Part shown: positions 1-5,143 of the stretch, piece by piece
How the letters are laid out: every line of letters begins with the position of its first letter
How positions within the stretch are numbered: the stretch's first letter is position 1
Assembly (NCBI GenBank): GCA_016177865.1
Contig: JACOUJ010000259.1
Span: 1 to 5,143 of the forward strand
Length of the DNA stretch: 5,143 nucleotides
Source: Candidatus Rokuibacteriota bacterium
Lineage (GTDB): Bacteria > Methylomirabilota > Methylomirabilia > Rokubacteriales > JACOUJ01
Reading direction: 5' to 3'
Translations under genes and position numbers: made by a program
The notes under the pieces: model-generated
The model's database searches: none
What the model saw: only the letters and a program-made list of their open reading frames with translations
Told to the model about the DNA's origin: nothing

Positions 1-118
1 AGGCGTCGTTGAGGTTGTCGATGCCGATCACGGTATGACCATCGGCCAGGAGGAGCTCCGTGACCTTGGCGCCGATGAAGCCAGCGCATCCCGTCAATAG
101 GATGACTTCGTTTTTCAA
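1..118 (-). CDS. NAD-dependent epimerase/dehydratase (extended SDR), N-terminal fragment
   Basis: Only the first 39 codons are inside the window; the gene runs off the left edge. The visible protein opens with a beta-strand and the Rossmann dinucleotide motif TGCAGFIG (residues 9-16, the TGxxGxxG form of extended short-chain dehydrogenases). An acidic residue, D34 in GIDNLND, follows at the end of the second beta-strand, where this family binds the adenosine ribose of NAD. The IDNLND ending resembles UDP-glucuronate or UDP-glucose 4-epimerases, so a nucleotide-sugar epimerase or dehydratase in the cytoplasm is likely; the substrate cannot be read from this fragment. The start is TTG (bases 116-118), chosen because a ribosome binding site sits 6 bases upstream and translation from it gives the family N-terminus at once. 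The TTG overlaps the TGA stop of the upstream EutA-like gene (TTGA), which suggests translational coupling. Confidence 0.85.
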   Translation of the reverse strand, partial: MKNEVILLTGCAGFIGAKVTELLLADGHTVIGIDNLNDA

Positions 119-1551
119 GGTGTGCTTCCTTTGGTCCCAAGCTTCGATGCGCCATCTCGGGGTGAGGGGCGGAAGACCAGAGACTTGATAACGACCGGGA
201 CGACCCCCGCGGGCCGGAGCAACTCGCCGAGGTCGATATAGTCGAAGGGGGCGAGCTCGAGGCCGTCGAGAGCGATGATGTCACGCTTCGTGCCCAGCTC
301 CTCGGCGAGGAGCTGGCCGACCAGGCGAGCGATGTCCGTGTCGAACACGACCGCGACCGGATGCGGCGGGCGCTGGTCCAGGGCCGCCAAGAGGCCCTGG
401 CCGAAGGCGGCCAGGCTCGCATGGTCGGGTCCAAACGGCCAGCGGATCGCGAAGGCCAGCGGGCCGTCGGCCAGCTCGTGGTGATCCAGCGCTTGGCGAA
501 CGGCAGTCGCAACTCGCTCGGGGGTGAGAGGGAGCGCGAGGCGCGGGGCCACCACCGGCAGATTCCGGGCGGGGAGGAGGCCGGGTCGAGAGCAGAAGAT
601 CGTATTCCCGCTCACCTGGACGGTGTACTGCGCAGCCCCGATCACCGTGGCCCGGAGCCCTTCCGTCGGGCGGACCAGGAGGGCTCCCAGCGGGTGTCCC
701 TCGAGCCGCCGCCGGATCGCCTCAGCCAGGGCCTTTCCGAGGTCACCAAACTCCCGCGTCTCATCTCCGTAGAGATACTCCGAGACCCCGCCCGAGAACG
801 ACACCGCTCGGATGGGACCCGTGTTGCTGAGAGGGGGAGTGTGCATGAGGCGCCGGGTGAGAGGAGAGAGGGGCCTTCGGTCGAGAAGCTCAAAGAAACT
901 TTCTACCATGCCTTCCACCAGCGCCCTCCTCCCGTCATCGGTGAGCGTGATCCCCACTTCGAGGGGCAGTCCCGTTGACTCGGCAATCCACTGCGCGGGC
1001 TCTTCGAGCCGCGTAATGTTCCCTCTGACGTCGTGGGCTACGAGGCGGCCTCCGATGTTGACGACCGCGGTATCGACCACTTCCCCGTCGCGGCAGAGTG
1101 CGAATTTGGTCGTCCCTCCGCCGATGTCCACGTTGAGGACCGGCCCCTCTTCACGGGAGCGCTCCACGGCCCCGGCGCCATGGGCGGCCATGATCGCCTC
1201 CAAGACGGGCCCGGCCACGGCGCAGACAAACTTTCCCGACTCTCGGGCAAAGAGAGACGAGATGACCTCGGCATTCTCTTTCTTAGCGGCCTCTCCTGTC
1301 ACGACGACTGCGCCCGTATCAATAGCCTCGGGGCGGACGCCTGCCGCGACGTAGGCGTCGTGAATGAACGCACCGAGTCGCTCGGTATCAATGGTGACCG
1401 GATCCCGGTACGGGGTGAGGAGGATCGGCGACTGGTGGACGACTTCTCGCCTGACGACGGCAAAGCGACTGGAGAGCGCGAACCCCAGCCGCCGGAGGGT
1501 CAATCGGGAGAAGGTGAGGTGAGAGGTGGAGGAGCCGATGTCGATCCCCAC
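115..1551 (-). CDS. eutA: EutA family protein (ethanolamine ammonia-lyase reactivating factor-like)
   Basis: EutA is a cytoplasmic actin/Hsp70-fold ATPase that swaps damaged cobalamin out of ethanolamine ammonia-lyase (EutBC). Numbered from the GTG at 1549-1551, the protein is 478 residues, close to the usual length of about 470. The phosphate-1 loop is GIDIGSST (2-9), the phosphate-2 loop is DIGGGTTK (142-149), an adenosine-site motif SFSGGVSE lies at about 251-258, and VIGAAQY at about 303-309 is followed by SGNTIF. The C-terminal ending DYIDLGELL...VVPVVIKSLVF is also typical of the family. The start is uncertain. The frame is open upstream and encodes the plausible peptide DPIWDQERIELRS before the GTG, yet has no ATG or GTG there; the next in-frame start, TTG at 1732-1734, would overlap the cupin gene by about 140 bases. 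An ATG overlapping the cupin stop is in the wrong frame. No convincing ribosome site precedes the GTG. No eutB or eutC is present, so the true partner enzyme is unknown. Confidence 0.85.
   Translation of the reverse strand: MGIDIGSSTSHLTFSRLTLRRLGFALSSRFAVVRREVVHQSPILLTPYRDPVTIDTERLGAFIHDAYVAAGVRPEAIDTGAVVVTGEAAKKENAEVISSLFARESGKFVCAVAGPVLEAIMAAHGAGAVERSREEGPVLNVDIGGGTTKFALCRDGEVVDTAVVNIGGRLVAHDVRGNITRLEEPAQWIAESTGLPLEVGITLTDDGRRALVEGMVESFFELLDRRPLSPLTRRLMHTPPLSNTGPIRAVSFSGGVSEYLYGDETREFGDLGKALAEAIRRRLEGHPLGALLVRPTEGLRATVIGAAQYTVQVSGNTIFCSRPGLLPARNLPVVAPRLALPLTPERVATAVRQALDHHELADGPLAFAIRWPFGPDHASLAAFGQGLLAALDQRPPHPVAVVFDTDIARLVGQLLAEELGTKRDIIALDGLELAPFDYIDLGELLRPAGVVPVVIKSLVFRPSPRDGASKLGTKGSTP
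125..132 (-). promoter_or_regulatory. Ribosome binding site of the epimerase gene
   Basis: On the minus strand this reads AAAGGAAG and ends 6 bases before the TTG at 116-118. It lies inside the end of the EutA-like gene and supports the unusual TTG start of the epimerase. Confidence 0.6.
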
Positions 1552-1594
1552 GCTCCGAAGCTCGATGCGCTCCTGGTCCCAGATGGGATCGGAT

Positions 1595-2626
1595 TCATCG
1601 GGTGCGGCTCTTTGCCCCCACCTTAGCCAATTGTTCCTCGAAGATCCCCCGGATCTCCGGGTCCTCGTCGTCGTACTCGATCTGAGCGCCGCCCTCTCGC
1701 CGGTCCCGAGCGAGGCGGTCCCACTTTTCGTCAATCTTGTACTTGGTGCTCCCCCAGCGGATGGCCAGGTAGCGGGCCGGCTCGGCGCCGGCGTTAAAGT
1801 GCTGGTGCCACCACCAGTCGGGCGGGACGAACACGCTGCCTTCCTGCCAGTCCACGCGGGTGCGCTTGCCCCGGTCGGGCCAGAGGAGGGAGTAACCCGT
1901 TCCGGAGAGGATGATCACATGGGCCCCGGGGCCGTGCCGGTGGGCCTTCTTGTAGGTCCCCACGGGGAACTGGGAGATGTGGGCGATCAGCGTGTTCTCG
2001 GCCAGCTCGAAATTGACGTTGACCCCCCCCGCCCCCCGCTCCTTCCACGGCTGAAGCTCGAAACTCTTCACGTCGGGGATGAAGTTCGACTCCCAGACTC
2101 GGGTCTCGAGGAACTTTCCCTTTCCGCTGAAGTACTCACCCTGGCCCGCGAAGCGATCCGTGAAGACGTAGGGGTTATTGAAGATGAAGTCGCGATTATG
2201 GAAGAGGTTCATGACCAGCGGGGCCGTGGTGACGCCGTAGTAGCGCGCCGGCGCGTTTCCGGAGCCATTGAAGTGCTGGTGCCAGGCGTTCAGCGGGATG
2301 GCGAAGAGACTTCCCGCCTGCCACTCGACGGTCTGCCTGGCTCCGCCGTCGTGCCACACGGTTGTCGCCCCCCGCCCCGAGACCACGTAGATGACCTCCT
2401 CGTAGAGATGCTTCTGGGGTGTGAGGGAGCCACCCGGAGGGATTTCGCAGATGTAGCTGTCGTTCGAATCGCCGGTCCCGTCCATGTTGATGAAGACCCC
2501 CTTGGCGCCCTTCCGAGGCCAGGGGTGAACCGGGACGGTCTTCAGATCCTGAATATGAAACCCCTTGACGACGGGGATCCCTTCTTCCTTTTGCCACTCT
2601 TGGTAGGGGGAGAGGAACTCGGCCAT
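1595..2626 (-). CDS. Two-domain cupin (bicupin) protein, substrate unknown
   Basis: This 343-residue, probably cytoplasmic protein (no signal peptide) carries two cupin beta-barrels. In domain 1 (about 55-135) motif 1 reads PGGSLTPQKHLYEEVIYVVSG (64-84), with Q71 where the first His is usual, then H73 and E76/E77; motif 2 is GSLFAIPLNAWHQHFN (105-120). In domain 2 (about 205-292) motif 1 is GTYKKAHRHGPGAHVIILSG (223-242), keeping H229 and H231 but with H236 near the usual Glu; motif 2 is GSVFVPPDWWWHQHFN (263-278). Cupins of this type bind Fe, Mn or another divalent metal and include dioxygenases, decarboxylases and isomerases; no specific reaction can be assigned. A charged tail (about 299-343) contains an acidic run YDDEDPE. 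The ATG at 2624-2626 has a strong Shine-Dalgarno. The gene lies 57 bases after the propeller gene and its stop overlaps an out-of-frame ATG near the EutA start, suggesting one operon. A G-rich linker near residues 198-202 holds a G8 run. Confidence 0.9.
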   Translation of the reverse strand: MAEFLSPYQEWQKEEGIPVVKGFHIQDLKTVPVHPWPRKGAKGVFINMDGTGDSNDSYICEIPPGGSLTPQKHLYEEVIYVVSGRGATTVWHDGGARQTVEWQAGSLFAIPLNAWHQHFNGSGNAPARYYGVTTAPLVMNLFHNRDFIFNNPYVFTDRFAGQGEYFSGKGKFLETRVWESNFIPDVKSFELQPWKERGAGGVNVNFELAENTLIAHISQFPVGTYKKAHRHGPGAHVIILSGTGYSLLWPDRGKRTRVDWQEGSVFVPPDWWWHQHFNAGAEPARYLAIRWGSTKYKIDEKWDRLARDRREGGAQIEYDDEDPEIRGIFEEQLAKVGAKSRTR

Positions 2627-2630
2627 GATG

Positions 2631-2637
2631 CCTCCTT
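2631..2637 (-). promoter_or_regulatory. Ribosome binding site of the bicupin gene
   Basis: On the minus strand this reads AAGGAGG, a near-perfect Shine-Dalgarno ending 4 bases before the ATG at 2624-2626. It fixes the start of the cupin gene. The rest of the 57-base gap (2627-2683) shows no clear promoter or hairpin. Confidence 0.75.
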
Positions 2638-2683
2638 GGGATCAGTTACTCCAGTGTCATCCTACCGGAGATGTTCTTACATT

Positions 2684-3724
2684 TCAACGGCTCTGCCTCT
2701 GAATAAACTCGTCAAAAGGCCCGGTGACCCGGACCACCTCAACGGCAGCGAAGTTACTTCGCGGAGACGTCGCGAGGAAGAGGTCTCCCGCGATCCCGGC
2801 CCGCCGCGTCTCGGGGGTGACGGGCGCGAAGGTCAGGGTCCGAAGGATGGTGTTCTCTGCGAGGTCTGTGAATTCGACCCGCGCCCCCTCAGGGGTCAGG
2901 GTAAAAATCTTCCCGGCCCGGCGCTGACCCACAAAGAGGAACCCGCCAGGGCTGAGACTCATCCCGGAGGGGAGCGGACCGTGATGGATCAGGGTGAGGG
3001 TGCCCTCCGCGGTGGCCCTCCAGATCTGTCCTGAGGCGTCCTGGAAGGAGGCCTCCTGAGGACCGTCGCTTCCGATCCAAAGGCGGCCTTTCGGGTCAAA
3101 GGTCAGCATCCGCCCCCGCCCGACACCACTTACATGGCGCGGGTCGAGAACCTTGCCGGTTGGGTCGAGCTTCACGACGGTCCCTTGCTCGCCATCCACG
3201 ACGTAGACATTCCCTGAGGGGTCAACAGCGACTCCTTCCGGCTGTCTGAGGAGCGGGGGACTCGCCGGTGGTGGAGTGCCGCCGGCGAAGAGGGATGCGC
3301 GCCCGTCCTTCAGCCGGTACAGCGCCCCGATCTTCCGGTCACGGTCGTAGGTGCTGACAAACACCTCTCCCTGGGCGCTGCCCGCGGCCACACGGGGGCT
3401 CCGAAGCGGCGGTCCGTACAGGTAGTGCGGCTCGTTCTCCGGTGTCATTCTCGCGCCCCCCACCGGGAACCGGTAGATGGGCGCCAGCTCCTCGCCCTGG
3501 CTCTCTCGAAATCGGAGCCTGCTCCTGGCCAGATAGAGGGTGCCGACGTGATCCATCGCTAGAGTAATGAAGGTCGGGAAGCCTGGGGTATCGAAGTCTC
3601 GCCTGGGGTCGGCCCCTTGCCCGCTCACGTAGGTCTGAACCGTAAATCCATGGGGGACGACGACCTCGGCCGCCGCCGGGACGACGAGCAGAATGATCAC
3701 CAGCCCGCACAGGACTGCCCCCAT
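2684..3724 (-). CDS. Exported NHL-repeat/SMP-30-like beta-propeller protein
   Basis: The 346-residue protein begins with a hydrophobic export signal (residues 1-19, ending PAAA) with likely cleavage before E20, so it should be periplasmic or secreted. The remainder is built of beta-propeller blades. The clearest NHL unit is at about 160-190 (LLRQPEGVAVDPSGNVYVVD then GTVVKLDPTG). Others lie near 50-68 (TLYLARS), 118-137 (EVFVSTYD), 204-236 (LTFDPKGRLWIGSD), 252-277 (MSLSPGGFLFVGQ) and 292-333 (GDLFLATS), consistent with a six-bladed propeller. NHL and SMP-30/gluconolactonase proteins may be lactonases, lyases or binding scaffolds; no catalytic set is recognisable, so no reaction is assigned. 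The signal is unusual in having no Lys or Arg before its hydrophobic core, and there is no room for a longer start because the preceding codon is the ATPase stop. It directly follows the ABC ATPase gene (TGA-ATG) and precedes the cupin gene. It might be a solute-capturing partner of the transporter, which is inference. Confidence 0.85.
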   Translation of the reverse strand: MGAVLCGLVIILLVVPAAAEVVVPHGFTVQTYVSGQGADPRRDFDTPGFPTFITLAMDHVGTLYLARSRLRFRESQGEELAPIYRFPVGGARMTPENEPHYLYGPPLRSPRVAAGSAQGEVFVSTYDRDRKIGALYRLKDGRASLFAGGTPPPASPPLLRQPEGVAVDPSGNVYVVDGEQGTVVKLDPTGKVLDPRHVSGVGRGRMLTFDPKGRLWIGSDGPQEASFQDASGQIWRATAEGTLTLIHHGPLPSGMSLSPGGFLFVGQRRAGKIFTLTPEGARVEFTDLAENTILRTLTFAPVTPETRRAGIAGDLFLATSPRSNFAAVEVVRVTGPFDEFIQRQSR

Positions 3725-4813
3725 TCACTCTCCTCCTTCGGTCAAAGGAACACACGCGGCCGGCGCCACGGCCAGGATCACCGGCTCCCCCGAGCGTACG
3801 CGTAGCGACGGCGGGGCTGTCACACGCAGGATAACATCATTCCCCACGAGGGGAACCTGGCAGTCGATCCCGTCCCCCAGATAGTGGACCCGGTGGATGA
3901 TTCCCCTCAAGAGATTTTCCCCTCCTGAGAGGACTCGGCCCGGATGATCCGTGACAACGTCGATCTCGTGGGGACGAATGGAGACGGTCACCATGGCTCC
4001 GGGCGTCAGGTCGGCCGAGGCCACTCGGAGGCGGAGGCTGCCTCGCGTGACGATGTCCGATCCCGCCGCCACGCCATCCACCAGATTCGTCTTGCCAATG
4101 AACTCGGCGACAAAGCGTGTCTTGGGCTGCTCGAACAGCTCCGCAGCCGGCCCCACCTGGACCACTCGCCCCCTGTGGAGGACCGCGATTCGGTCCGAGA
4201 TGACCATCGCCTCCGCCTGGTCGTGAGTCACGTAGAGGGTGGTGATCCCGAACGCCTCGTGGAGCCGCCGGATCTCGAAGCGCATCTCTTCCCGGAGGCT
4301 CGCGTCGAGATTGCTCAGCGGCTCATCAAGGAGGAGAATCTCTGGCTCCACCACGAGCGCCCTGGCGACCGCCACCCGCTGCTGCTGTCCGCCGGAGAGT
4401 TCCCCCGGGTAGCGGGCTTCGAAGCCCTCGAGCTGAACCACCTTGAGAATCTCCCTGACCCGCCGCTCACGGTCGGCCTTGGGGAGCCCCTTCTTGAAGC
4501 GGAGACCGTACGCAACGTTTCCCGCCACCGTCATGTGCGGCCAGAGGGCGTAGCTCTGGAAGATCATCGCCATCCGTCGCCGCTCCGGCGGGACGACCGT
4601 GGTCGGCGAGGAGAGACAGCGGTCCCCTACCCAGATCTCTCCAGCTTCAGGCCTGAGGAAGCCCGCCACGAGGCGGAGGGTCGTTGTCTTCCCGCACCCC
4701 GACGGCCCGAGCAGTGAGACCAGCTCCCCCGGCTTGACCTGGAAGTGGAGCCCTTCAACCGCCGCGATCTCCCCGAATCGCTTCGTCAGGCCCTTGATCG
4801 TCACGCCGGGCAT
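3725..4813 (-). CDS. ABC importer ATP-binding protein, PotA/FbpC type with TOBE domain
   Basis: This 362-residue cytoplasmic ATPase would power a binding-protein-dependent importer. All nucleotide-binding motifs are intact: Walker A GPSGCGKTT (36-44), Q-loop Q86 in IFQSYALWPHMTV, signature LSGGQQQR (139-146), Walker B ILLLDEP (159-165), D-loop SNLD (167-170) and switch His H197 in THDQAEAM. The C-terminal part (about 240-362) has the beta-rich pattern of a TOBE regulatory domain, with SIRPHEIDV near its start. Length and layout match the spermidine/putrescine, iron(III) and sugar-type importer ATPases; the substrate cannot be told from this subunit. The ATG at 4811-4813 is preceded at 6 bases by GGGAG. 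No permease or substrate-binding protein gene is in the window: upstream lies a broken methyltransferase after only 16 bases, and downstream is the propeller gene with no gap. The partners are either outside the window or this is an orphan ATPase. Confidence 0.93.
   Translation of the reverse strand: MPGVTIKGLTKRFGEIAAVEGLHFQVKPGELVSLLGPSGCGKTTTLRLVAGFLRPEAGEIWVGDRCLSSPTTVVPPERRRMAMIFQSYALWPHMTVAGNVAYGLRFKKGLPKADRERRVREILKVVQLEGFEARYPGELSGGQQQRVAVARALVVEPEILLLDEPLSNLDASLREEMRFEIRRLHEAFGITTLYVTHDQAEAMVISDRIAVLHRGRVVQVGPAAELFEQPKTRFVAEFIGKTNLVDGVAAGSDIVTRGSLRLRVASADLTPGAMVTVSIRPHEIDVVTDHPGRVLSGGENLLRGIIHRVHYLGDGIDCQVPLVGNDVILRVTAPPSLRVRSGEPVILAVAPAACVPLTEGGE
3732..3738 (-). promoter_or_regulatory. 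Ribosome binding site of the beta-propeller gene
   Basis: On the minus strand this reads AAGGAGG, within the last codons of the ABC ATPase gene (encoding its EGGE ending), 7 bases before the ATG at 3722-3724. It confirms that start although the ATPase stop codon lies directly before it. Confidence 0.7.
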
Positions 4814-4819
4814 CGGAGG

Positions 4820-4824
4820 CTCCC
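4820..4824 (-). promoter_or_regulatory. Ribosome binding site of the ABC ATPase gene
   Basis: On the minus strand this reads GGGAG, 6 bases before the ATG at 4811-4813, inside the 16-base gap after the methyltransferase remnant. It is moderate in strength and supports the chosen start. Confidence 0.45.
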
Positions 4825-4829
4825 GTGGA

Positions 4830-5021
4830 TCACGTCGGTTTTGTGGCGAATGCCAGGACTGCGGGCATGGGGAGTTCGATCACACCATCTTTTTCATAGG
4901 CACGGGCGGCATTCCTCATGGCCGCGCGGATGGCGTTCAGCGCCTGGATAACGACACTCTGCCACCCGGCGTGCTCGAACTCCCGAAACGCCCGTGAATC
5001 CGCCGACTGTGAAGTTATCAC
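4830..5021 (-). pseudogene. Internally deleted SAM-dependent methyltransferase remnant
   Basis: This 63-codon frame starts at GTG (5019-5021) and stops at TGA (4830-4832). Residues about 8-20 (DSRAFREFEHAGW) look like the extreme N-terminus of class I SAM methyltransferases of the FEHAGW type. Residues about 26-62 (QALNAIRAAMRNAARAYEKD, then GVIELPMPAVLAFATKP) look like the C-terminal helix and final strand of the same kind of enzyme. The roughly 200 residues expected between them, including the Rossmann core and the glycine-rich SAM-binding motif, are absent, with the join near residues 21-27. The frame is preserved across the join. No Shine-Dalgarno precedes the GTG, so translation is doubtful. 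The likeliest reading is an in-frame deletion leaving a non-functional stub; an assembly collapse or a genuine small protein are alternatives. The family match is recalled from typical sequences, not searched. It lies 7 bases after the upstream stop and 16 bases before the ABC ATPase gene. Confidence 0.6.
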
Positions 5022-5028
5022 GGAGAGA

Positions 5029-5143
5029 TCATTTGAGAGGGGTTTGGAGCAATTCGATCTCCTTCAACCAAACCGTTCCGGCTCCCTCCACCACCATATT
5101 CAGCTTGATCAGGTCGGGGCGTTGTCCCTTTTTCAAGAAGAAC
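5029..5143 (-). CDS. C-terminal end of a protein with a carbohydrate-binding/jelly-roll-like ending
   Basis: A reading frame enters from the right edge and ends at TGA (5029-5031). The 37 visible residues include KKGQRPDLIKLNMVVEGAG followed by TVWLKEIELL. The TVWL-(D/K)-(D/E)-(V/I)-x-LL pattern is typical of the last beta-strands of carbohydrate-binding jelly-roll modules (CenC-like and galactose-binding folds). This indicates a possibly secreted or surface protein with a sugar-binding end domain, but the body of the protein is outside the window and the function is inferred from a short piece. Coding is supported by an open frame to the edge, sensible amino-acid composition and same-strand position. 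Its stop is 7 bases from the GTG of the methyltransferase remnant. Confidence 0.6.
   Translation of the reverse strand, partial: FFLKKGQRPDLIKLNMVVEGAGTVWLKEIELLQTPLK

Noticed and set aside
361..978. Plus-strand open frame of 205 codons, with further overlapping plus-strand frames up to 1626
   Set aside because: All lie opposite the EutA-like gene and give charged, motif-free translations.
1552..1734. TTG at 1732-1734 as the start of the EutA-like protein
   Set aside because: It would overlap the cupin gene by about 140 bases, and the added residues 1-45 are a Thr/Arg/Ser-rich shadow of the cupin tail. Only the last part, about 1552-1599, looks like real EutA sequence.
2627..2683. Promoter or terminator in the gap between the propeller and cupin genes
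   Set aside because: No convincing -35/-10 pair and no stable stem followed by a T run were seen; only the Shine-Dalgarno at 2631-2637 is supported.
1526..3034. Long plus-strand open frame of 502 codons
   Set aside because: It lies antisense to the cupin and propeller genes, which have clear domains and ribosome sites. Its own translation is low in complexity, rich in Gly, Asp, Val and Pro, and has no recognisable domain; such mirror frames are common in high-GC DNA.
3704..3724. Lipoprotein signal at Cys6 of the propeller protein
   Set aside because: The residues before the Cys (A-V-L) do not fit a lipobox, and it is too close to the N-terminus and ahead of the hydrophobic core. An ordinary signal with cleavage after PAAA fits better.
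3944..4717. Plus-strand open frame of 257 codons opposite the ABC ATPase gene
   Set aside because: It is a mirror of a conserved ATPase gene, with a His/Arg/Glu-rich translation and no family resemblance.
1..5143. tRNA, rRNA, CRISPR array, insertion sequence ends or a known defence system
   Set aside because: No regularly spaced repeats, terminal inverted repeats, transposase motifs, cloverleaf-like segments or defence protein domains were seen on either strand.

Overview
The window is a compact stretch of high-GC bacterial DNA in which every supported gene lies on the minus strand, so transcription runs from right to left. Gene spacing is tight throughout: a 4-base stop/start overlap, an in-frame zero-gap stop/start junction, and gaps of at most about 57 bases. 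No RNA gene, CRISPR array, insertion sequence, terminator hairpin or stretch of more than 300 bases without a gene was found. The GC-rich codon ends and the style of the proteins suggest an uncultured soil or subsurface bacterium (Rokubacteria, NC10 or a related lineage would fit). That placement is an impression, not a demonstrated assignment.

Layout in order of transcription: (1) the last 37 residues of a protein with a carbohydrate-binding/jelly-roll type ending (5029-5143); (2) a 63-codon reading frame that looks like the head and tail of a SAM-dependent methyltransferase with its whole catalytic core missing (4830-5021); (3) a complete PotA/FbpC-type ABC importer ATPase with no permease or binding protein in view (3725-4813); (4) an exported NHL-type beta-propeller protein (2684-3724); (5) a two-domain cupin (1595-2626); (6) an EutA-family protein, the ATPase-fold reactivase family of B12-dependent ethanolamine ammonia-lyase (115 to about 1551); (7) the first 39 codons of an extended short-chain dehydrogenase/NAD-dependent sugar-nucleotide epimerase (1-118).

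Genes 3 to 7 are spaced like one operon: ATPase and propeller abut as TGA-ATG, and the EutA and epimerase genes overlap as TTGA. The shared job is not obvious. An importer ATPase, an exported propeller, a bicupin and an EutA homologue could belong to uptake and breakdown of a small amino-alcohol or sugar-related compound, but the ammonia-lyase subunits EutB and EutC are not in the window, so this is only a hypothesis. The points most worth a second look are the gutted methyltransferase, the ambiguous (possibly frameshifted) start of the EutA homologue, and the pairing of EutA with a bicupin whose metal sites are non-standard.
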